Origin: Chrysomallon squamiferum
Taxonomy: Eukaryota; Mollusca; Gastropoda; Neomphalida; Peltospiridae
Length of the DNA stretch: 64,000 bases
Assembly (NCBI GenBank): GCA_012295275.1
Contig: CM022671.1
Location: 14,251,956 to 14,315,955 of the forward strand
Direction: 5' to 3'
Below are positions 14,314 through 25,040 of the stretch, piece by piece. Below the pieces are notes generated by a model that was given only the letters and a program-made list of their open reading frames with translations, had not been told where the DNA came from and made no database searches. Position 1 is the first letter of the stretch. Each line of letters begins with the position of its first letter. The translations under genes and the position numbers were made by a program.

Positions 14314-15640
14314 ACAGTTTTCAAATAAACAGTGGTCACATACACGGTCGAGTCATACAAAATGTTGTTATAAATAATGTGTATTACTGTAATATATTAC
14401 ACGGTGTAAAAACACGGAGTAACAGATTGCTCTTTTATTTTTATTTTCTCTTCTGTGTTTTAATTATTAGCTTTTTTTTCATCTCTGACGAAACGTTATG
14501 AATCTTTTAAAATCTTCTCAATTAGATTTAAAATAAAAAGTAAAGTAAAATAAAATAAAATAAATTAAAATAAATTATAATAATAATAACAATATTAATA
14601 ATAACAATAATAATAATTGTAAAATATAATAAAAAACAGAAAGAAAACAAGAAGAAAATAAGCGTGATTTGGAAAACATGTCACTTTGTTGTTGCTGTTG
14701 TTACATATTGCTTTGAAACTGCCATATGTATGCTTGATCTCTCAAGCGAATACGTTACTGTTTGTTACAGAAACTAATACACTTCAACATGAACGTGAAC
14801 TTTACAGTGTTCATTTGATAATACGGCCATCTGTCTTACAGGTGCACAGAAAGATTCAAACATGCACGCACGCACATTCATACAAACATGTTCATATATA
14901 TATGTATAAATTGTCATTTTTCGGATTGTCGTACATTATAATTATTTTTGTTTGAATTAAAAAATAAAAGAATATATATACATATTCTTCTTATTATTCT
15001 GTACTTGTACAATTTACGACCAAATAAGATATATAATGAAGTCGACTAGGAACAATATTTTTTTTTAATTTTTTTTTTTTTTTTTAATTTTTTAAATATA
15101 TATATATTTTTTTAATATATATTTTGATACGTGTTCGTTTTTATCCATACAATTATTTCTCGTTTCCTGCTTATCATATGCTACAATTTAATGAGCTTAA
15201 AGGCAAGTGCGACAGATTTCACGGAAAGATGGTTAGATAAAATGAAATCTGTTGCATAAAGCACGTTAGGAAATAGTCCTAAATCTACACAGACTGGTGT
15301 GACGCCTTTTAACACCCGGAACTATCCGTCACCAGCTGTCCAGCCACAGAAAATAAAAACTAAACTGTATTATCTTAATCAAACCATTAGTGATATTTTA
15401 TCTTAAAATATTAGTTTAATTCATACGAGTAACGTAATTTGTTTTGTTTTTTAATTTATTATTATTTATTTTTTCTTTCTTAAATAAAACATTAATTCGA
15501 TTCGACTATATAAAAAAAAAAAACCAGAAATTATGATTTTATTATTTTTAAACGATACATTATTTTCATTTGACTTAATAGCATAAAAAATAGCTTATTA
15601 AAAGTAAAATAACTATGTAGAAATGTTATTTAATAATATT

Positions 15641-15718
<78 letters not shown>

Positions 15719-18700
15719 TTGGCTTATATTTTTATATTAAAAATCTAGTTATTTAGATACGTGTGTGCGTACGTGTGGGCGGTGTGTGTGTGAGTCGAAC
15801 TGAAGTTATTTTTGTTTGTTTTGATATGCACGAGTAAAAGTATGTGTAAAAGTATTACATTTACAATAAATTAGTATATAAATATGAAAATTCAATGGGC
15901 TAATTTTGGTAGTGTTGGGTGAAGGAAGTTAATACTTTTTGCATTGTTTTCTTGTAGACGAATGTTTCCTACTATCAAGTGTAGTATGGACGGATTGGAT
16001 CCTCACGCTAAATACATTCTGCTGGTAGACATTGTTCCTGTTGACGACTGCAGATACAAGTATCACAACTCTGAGTGGGTCGTCACCGGAAAAGCCGAAC
16101 CGCACATGCCCGGACGTCTCTATATCCACCCCGACTCACCAGCTTCCGGTTCACACTGGATGAAGCAGCCGACAACCTTTCACAAACTAAAACTGACCAA
16201 CAACAACCTTGATCAAAATGGACATGTAAGTATACTGAATTTCTCATTATTATGTCGTGTTTAAAAATAATTAATTCATGTCTATTTTATTTTTTATTTA
16301 TTTTTGTTTTCTGCGCCGCAAAACTTTTTGTGTTTTTTTTCTTTTTTTTTTTCTGTTCGCCCTTTAATTTTATATTTTATATTTTTATAATTTTCGTTTT
16401 AAAAATTAAACAAAAGCTTCTCTGTTGTAATTTAACGACATCCTGTAATGCCATATGTGCAAGGAATATTTGGACTTTAATTCAGCGATATTAAATACAC
16501 ACTGTTGTTCAAGTACTCTGATATAAAAGAGAAAGATGTGACAAATTTTATGAATACTGAACTGGGTTTTCCTTCGAGAAGTATGTTCCAGCCACATAAT
16601 CGATATTTTAAACAATATTTATCCATTCAGTCGTTTGAACATGAAAATACATTAATTAGTTATAAGAAAACAAAAAAAACAAAAAAAAAAAAAAAAATTG
16701 CAAAACGGAAAACAAAAAATATATATGTAAATGATAACTAATAACAGATTTAATTAACTATTAACAATTCCATTCCGGTCCAAAAATTGTATGATTCCAT
16801 TTTCTGTTTTCCTTTTTTTAAGATTGGTTAATTTAGGGATAAGTTACACATTTCCGTACATCTATCTATCTGTCTGTCTGACTCTCTGTCTGTATGATTC
16901 TTTAGCTATGTATGTATGTATGTATGTGTGTGTGTGTATGTATGAATGTATGTATGTATCTATCTATCTATCTAAGTATACATAGAATAGAGAAATTCAC
17001 TGTTCTGCGAGGTTTGTTCTGACATATTTCACGTCGAGGACACGTCGTTAATGCGGCGCGCTGCGTTGGCGTGTGAGTGTGTGAAAAATCACGTTTGCTG
17101 CTGTAGACTTGGGCGCTGTCCTAATCATCGTCTGACGTGACTCAATTCCCCAGGCTTGTCCGCAGAAAAACGCTTAGTCAAGATTTTGCACGAATTCCAA
17201 ATTCTCACCGCTTAAGTTAGACGAAACGAAGCACAAGTGAGTGATGTGGTCTTCTGAACGTAATGAAAATATGTAGAATTAGTAAGCGCCTTGGTCCTGG
17301 GAGTCTTGCGAAAACGTCATTAGAATTCACGTTGTTCGCGTGAACGAAAAACAGCAATCCCCCGAAAATCTGAGAAAATTCGTCACTGTCAGTTTACCGC
17401 GAGCATTATTTTAGTAGTTTTAAAATACGTGACCGTAATAATGAAATGATTTATTATTTCACTTCACTAGTATTAAAATACGTAACGATATTATTAAAAT
17501 ATGCGACACAGTATTAAAATGCGTCTTTGCAGTGGTTAAAATATGTTTTCAGTACTGTTTTATTTCGCTAGTATTAAAATATTTTTAATACTTTTTTTTA
17601 CTTCACTAGTATTAAAATAAGTGAGAATATTTAAATATGTAATACAACGTTAAAATATGTTTAATACCGTTTTACGTCATCAGTATTAAAATTAAGTGAT
17701 AATATTAAAATATTAAAATGCACATTAATATTGTAATTTAATATTTTAGTGTTTCATGATATGTTTTAATATTATTTTAATTAGTAGTATTAAAATGTTT
17801 AATAATGTTATAAAATAATATTTTAATATTAAATTACTCAATGTTTTACAACACTAAAATTATTTTAAATTACCTGTTTAAGAGACTTGATTATTATATC
17901 AAACTATCCAGCCATTTCAAAATTCAGCTATTAAATGTTTGTTTTTATTTTTCATTTATTATTTCATATTGATCTTATTTTATTAAATTTTCATTTATCA
18001 TTATTTTTCTTTTAATTTTGTTTATTGAAATATAAAAAATGATTAAAATTTCGTTGATGATTAAATTGAAACTATATTGTAAAAGCAAAAACAACAGTTA
18101 ATGTTATGTTTTAATTTTATTTTATTCTCTTATTTTAAATTAATTTCTGTTCAGCAAATAAAATAAAATAAAATAAAATAAAATAAAATAAAACAAAAAA
18201 ATAAAATAAAATAAAATAAAATAAATTTTTAACTTTGCGTAAAGCATAAAAATTACAAATTTGGATATTTATAAGTATGATTTTATTTGTTGCTATCCTG
18301 ATGAATTTATTTTAAAATTAATATTTATTTGTAATTTTTTTTCTTTAACTTTTGTTTTAAGAAAATTTTGCAAATTTAGAAATACACACTTGCTTTTTAC
18401 GTATATTTCAGCAGATAAACAATTGCACACACACACTCATATATACATATAAACACACACACACACACATACACACTCAAACAACACACACATATTCTTG
18501 CAGAAACACATACGTTAATGGATGTAGATATTTTTACACAGATTTACTTTAAGTGAACACAAAAACGCACACACACACACACACACAAACACATAAAATT
18601 CGAATTAACCAAGCGTTCACACCGAAACATAAAATTCACCTTCGCTTTCCTTAACATCTTTAACTCTTACCTTTCGTGTATCAAAAAAGAAAGTAAGAAA

Positions 18701-19280
18701 AAAAAAAAAAAAAAAAAAAAAAGGTGAAGAAGAAAAGAAAATCATAAAATTCACACAATTCACACGAGTTACAACTTGAACCATTACAGACGTCAGCACG
18801 CACCTGGGGAAATACATCATGATAATGTGGGTACTAGACTGTGCATATATTCTGCTACGCGTCTTGGAAGAATAAAAATAATTTGTGCACCTGTCTTCGT
18901 TGGGAACAGTTTGCCTTTTACTCATCGACATTGGGACATAAAACAAGCTATCTTCCCAGAATCGGATACTTCTCCCTGTCACACAAAGGCAGCCATTTTG
19001 CACAGTTTTCTTGCACTGTAGGTAGATCTGGTTATTTCTAATACGTAAGTGTCATGTCAGTAATTAAAATGGCGGATTGTTAGTGATTTTAATTTTTCAG
19101 TCATGACACATTCGACATCGTAAACAATTAAAAAGCAATCAAAAACCGAAAAAAAAATGTTTAAATTTTCTTTCGAGGCTTTGATTTAGAGATGAAAAAC
19201 ATTTTTGGAAATGACTGCCCGTAATGGAAACAAATTCTTGAAGAATTCTTTCTCGTATTAATTTGGAATGAATAAATCCA

Positions 19281-19325
<45 letters not shown>

Positions 19326-19640
19326 TAATTAACAATGTTTGCGATTATTTAAATGCAAATAAATTCGAAGGTGAAAAATGCTGAATGTGTTATAAATAGG
19401 TAGTTAACTGAAGAGAAAAACAGGTAATACTTGTAATTACATTTTGATCGCATTGGTGGGTCAGGTGCATCAGTTTTACTGAATTTTCCATTTTCTGAAG
19501 ATAACATCTTATTTACAGTTTCCATATACAAACTGGAAATTACCACACATTTTGGAGATTTACAAATAAAATAAAAATATAAATAAAATAAAATAAAATA
19601 AAAAACAACATCCAAAAACGACAATGACAACGACAATAAT

Positions 19641-19671
<31 letters not shown>

Positions 19672-19703
19672 TAACAATAACAATAACAACAATAATAATA
19701 ATG

Positions 19704-19740
<37 letters not shown>

Positions 19741-20850
19741 TAAAAAAAAAATATAAAAACAAATTAAAAAAAGAAAAAAGAAATCAAACACACACAGTAC
19801 TTTCCTCGCTACTGTGTAATTGTTATGGTCCCGTTAATCAACGCGTTTATAATATTCTTCACCAGTCCTGTTTTTATTGCTCCGTCATAAACCCGTGCCC
19901 TTAAACGACACGGAGTATATAATGGGAGTAACATCCCCCAGGCGACGCACCTAATAATTTCGACAAATCCAAATTGATAGAGCGATGTTCCTTTTGTGTG
20001 CATTAATTCATTATTCAAACAGTTTCGGCCTCGTATTCGGCGTCCCTGCGCGCGCGCCGCACGTGGTGCTGTTTTTCGAACAAATCGAGCACATGCTAGT
20101 CAAAATGGCCTATGAATTGAAGTAACGGATCCGACAACTCGCGGGAATTGGCGATCATTTCTCTGTCTTAAACAAATGCTATAACTTTTGAACGAAACGT
20201 CATTGTGAACAATTGCTCCGCGTCTCCGAAGCTGCTGATTTCAATTAAACGAGGAATAGATGCTTCCAGCTCGCTAATGAATTTCCAAACGCCCTGTTAT
20301 GGCGCTAAAAGAGAAGGATTTCCCCCCCCCCTCCGGGTTTCATGTTCATAAAACAATGTTCGCGCCAGCTAATTTCGTTTCAGTAATTCGAACAGCGAAG
20401 TTTTGTTGAAATAATGAAAGATGTATTTGTTTTGAATATCAGTTTCTTTTAATTGCTGTAAATGATTTTAGTTATTTATTTTATTTATTTTTTATTTTAT
20501 TTTATTTTAACCCCACAAGAAGGTTTTTTTTTTAAAGTTCAGAAACTTTAAGTCCCAAGTTTTTACATCTATTTGTTAAAAATTGTGTTTCATTTCAATA
20601 AATTATAATATAGTTCAATAAATAAAATACTATAATTTTAATTTAAATAAGTGAAAAACAGTAAAAATAAAGTAAAATAAAATAAAGTAACATAAATAAA
20701 TAAATAAATAAAACCATTTACATATTTACTACAAATAAAAGAAAATTAACAATACGTGCCTAAAAAAAGTCCTTAAATTAAATATGCTCCAATTAGTTAA
20801 AGAAAAAAGAACCTATTTATTTGTTTTTGCTATATCTATCTATCTATCTG

Positions 20851-20903
<53 letters not shown>

Positions 20904-22093
20904 ATATATATATATGGGGGAAAAACATGCGGATACTTTATTTGTTTATTGACGGGTGGGTTTAATGGATTTTATTCGCTTTTTTATTAACGTCACATTA
21001 TTGCTTCATTTATTTAAATTTTATTTCACGTGCGCCATAATATTTATTTATTTATTTAAATTTTATTTCACGTGCGCTGTAATATTTATTCATTTACTGA
21101 ATTTAATATAATCGCTTTGTTTTAGTGGTTATTTAGTATGATGCATCTGTTACTTAGAAGAGACTGGTGTTCTTTCATCTGTCAGATTCAGCTTACAAAT
21201 GTAAACAAATGATATGATCAGCTGACACAATCATCTGGTGGCTGTAAACAGTTCAAACACCAGGAGCGAGCTATTCGTTGTTATTTTCTTCAAGCTTTTG
21301 TACGTAACACAAATCAGAGACCGGTGCTGGTCTGCGTAACACCGGTCTATCTGCGCATGTGTGCAACGATGAATGTTGCAAGCGTTAGACCGACACCGTA
21401 GTTGCGACACCCTTGACACGGCGGCTTCTTTGACTGGTCGAGCAACGGCTTCGATGTGGTTTAACCACGCAATTTGCGCCAATATTGGCGCAGCTCAAAC
21501 TCAAAGAGCTATTGCTTACGTACGTTGTTGGGATCCCAGAGGAAGGGAAATAGGTGTAAATGAGTTGAGTCACAACACTGGCAACGTGCAGCGCCCTCTA
21601 GGGACCATTGGCATATGCAAACACACAGTGGGACTATTGAGTGCCGAGCCAAGCTTTGAGAGACACGAGAGTGCTTTCTTTATGTTTGAAAAACAAAACA
21701 ACTGTCCTCGTTTGGCTGGAAAGTCCGGCTTCAAACACGATTCTAGAGGGCGGAGCAAACCGCGGTGTCTCGCTACTTTTATCCCCCTCCTCTCTTTATA
21801 ACGAAATGCACATATTTTATACAGTGAAGGTTTCCCCCTATCACAGAACTGCCCCTTGTCTTTATATATTGTTTCAGTGTGCGCTGAATTAAACCGAACG
21901 AAGTGAATAACATAGGGTTTTTTTCAACTGAATTTATAAATACATATTTTATTTATTTATTTAATTATTTATTTATATTAGGTATTTAAAAATCAGACCT
22001 CCCCATCTTTAATTTTAATTTATTTTGGGAAAAAAAATCTTTGAATGTTTGTATCAGAGTGCTTAAAAATCATTCCTCCATTTATTTAAATAT

Positions 22094-22132
<39 letters not shown>

Positions 22133-22230
22133 TCATAAATATTTACATATTTACAGTCTTCTCCTTTTGGCTGTGACAAGGATTACAACCTGTGTTCTAA
22201 GTGTCAAAGTTTATATCATCTATCTATCTA

Positions 22231-22267
<37 letters not shown>

Positions 22268-24993
22268 ATGCACACTCACAATGCTACATTATATCGTTAT
22301 CATGCATTTTTCGCTGTTTATTTTTTTCAGATCATTCTCAACTCAATGCATAAATATCAGCCCAGACTTCACGTTGTCCAAGCCAACGATATTTTCAGTA
22401 TGAGGTGGAACACGTTTAACACTTACGCCTTTGAAGAAACAACATTCATAGCTGTTACAGCTTACCAGAATGAACAGGTAGATTTACCCTTTCTCTTCAC
22501 TGATTTATTACATTCTGTGTCTACGTGTAAGTGCTTTTGTACGTGCGAGAAACCCCCAGAAAAAAAACACCATTTATATATAAATAAAAAAAAAGAAAGA
22601 AAATAAATATCTGAAAAAAAAAGAAAGAAAGAAAAAGGACAGCGAGAAGGAAAAAAGTGTCTGAACAAGAAACAACGCAACAGCTATTAATACTAAAAGA
22701 CAGAAACGAAAGAAAAAGAAAGAATGTTACGATGAATAACAGAGAGTAAAAACAAATGTCTTATACACAAACAATGACTGCACGTCCTCTGAGACCAGTC
22801 AAGTCGTGTCTACGGCTGCTTACAAACTAATGTTACAGAAGCGTTGAATATTTTGTACTGGTTTTACACCGCATTACGCCAGATCTGCCATGTCGTGCCT
22901 CCATTACGGCTGGAAAGTTATATTATCCTTCGCTTGTTGACGTTATATTTGTCACTTCAAAAGCGATAGATTAATAAATATTTAATTCTTCATCACACAT
23001 ATTCATTAAGACTACAACGCTGCCATCTTGCTACGTTGTTCGTTACCGTTCCTGCCATGTGTTGTTTCGTAACAATGAAAACTGATATTAGATGTAGAAG
23101 AACTGAAAAAAAAAAAAAAAAAAAAAGGTCAACTCCATTTTCTAAACCTTAATTTTTGACAAACATACGTTATTTAATTATTATTTTCACTTTTTTGTCC
23201 TTAAATAAATTAAATTAAAAATTAAAAAAAAAAAAAAAATCCTTGGACAAATGAAAAATAATCTAATTGATAAATGTTAACCTCAAAAAACCCAAACTAA
23301 ATTTCCTATTTTTTTAAATTAACCGTACATATTTAAAATTATTTTCAGATAACTCAGTTAAAAATAGACAACAATCCATTTGCAAAAGGATTCCGAGATA
23401 ATGGAATGGGACGAAGGTAAGCAGTTTTACTTCACATCTAACGTCATTACTGGATTCTATCTTTTTTCTTTCTTCCTTTTTTATCTGTCAGTGAATGACA
23501 ATTAAAACTGACAAGTTTCCTAATTCTGCAAATTTTATTTTTACTGTACTTTCTAACATTCCAGAAAGATACTGTGCCGATTATTAACTGTATTTATTAA
23601 AATAATACAATGTTAATTGTGAATTATGATATTCGAGCATTATTTGAATACAAACTTAATAACAGTACACTTATTATGACAATGTCCTTTAAAGTGAGTT
23701 CGATAACACTTTAAACTATAATCATTCAATTATAGTGTTAACTTTAATTCTCAAACAGCCGAGGAAAGGAAATACGTGTATATTTTGCAGAATAAATTCA
23801 TAGCCTTCATCTAAACAGCAAATTTATATTTAATGTGCGCTTTTGAAATAGCATTTTAATGAATCATGCAATTCTAAATTCTTTGTTGTTTATATTTCTC
23901 CTAGTTTTTAAAAGGGACTGACATTATTTTCTTTTCAGAGACCACCGCCTCAGCCTCAAACGACCAAACAGTCTCGACACTTCCTCCGAGGACGACAAAG
24001 GTGAGACATGCGCATTAAAGTCCTGATTTTTTCTAGCCACTTTCCTGTAAGCGCTTCTCTTATTGAATTAAGCATCTGTGCCGCTTTTCGCTGAGCTCGA
24101 AACTTGCAGCAAATCTTCTCTCGGCCTGTATACGCCGACACCTGAGCAGAAAGATGGTCGGATTGAATTCCCGCCTGTCTTGTGAAAATGGACGCTTTTA
24201 CACCCTCTGCGAATTTGAGTTTCTCACCTCGCTTCTGATGGCCTCTTCGCTTCTCTAACAGCGATAATTCGCCTCGCATTGATAAGATTAGCTTCTCCGA
24301 TTTGAAATATTAATGAGCTCGGCTAATTACATCACAGAAGGAGCGGGAGAACCGCGTCAATACTTGGCACCTATCTCGGCGTTAACTCAATAAGTCTCCA
24401 CCGTCATCTTGGAGACACCTGAACGTGTGGCCTTATTACGAGTCTGCTCTTCACTTTACACACACCGACATCTCACACACTGATTTCAGCCTCACCATAC
24501 TTAATACAAAACATCAACAATTTTTCTTATATTTATATGGTATATATTTTTTATTATTAGAATTTTCATTTTAAACAATAAACTGAATGAATAATGTAAA
24601 AAAAAAAAAAAAAAAAAAGAAGAATTTAAAAAGAAAGAAAGAAGAAAAAGAAATGAAAAAAACCCACCAAAAAACAGAAGGATGCTGAAACAGTTTCTAA
24701 GAAGAAGGTTAAAATCGTGTTGAATAATAATTTAATTAAACTTTTTCAGTCTTAAATTAGATGAATAACAAAACGCATATATCAATTTATTTTGACACTG
24801 CTTATTTTTTTTTTTTTTTTTTTTTTTAAATTGTTATTACTGTTGTTATTTATATATATTTTTTTAAATTTGTTAGATTTTATTTCATTCTTTTTCTCTC
24901 GGTTAATTTTTTCCCCAAATATCTAAAAAGCAATTTTATACGTATTATTTATTTATTTGTTTGTTTGTTTATTTGTTTATTTATTTATTAAAT

Positions 24994-25040
<47 letters not shown>

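Noticed and set aside
18617-19003. 128-codon minus-strand ORF
   Set aside because: Crosses a poly(A) run and a low-complexity stretch; no domain or family resemblance.
21373-21801. 142-codon ORF in T-box intron 4
   Set aside because: In a GC-richer block where long chance frames are expected; overlapping ORFs exist on the other strand and none resembles a protein family.
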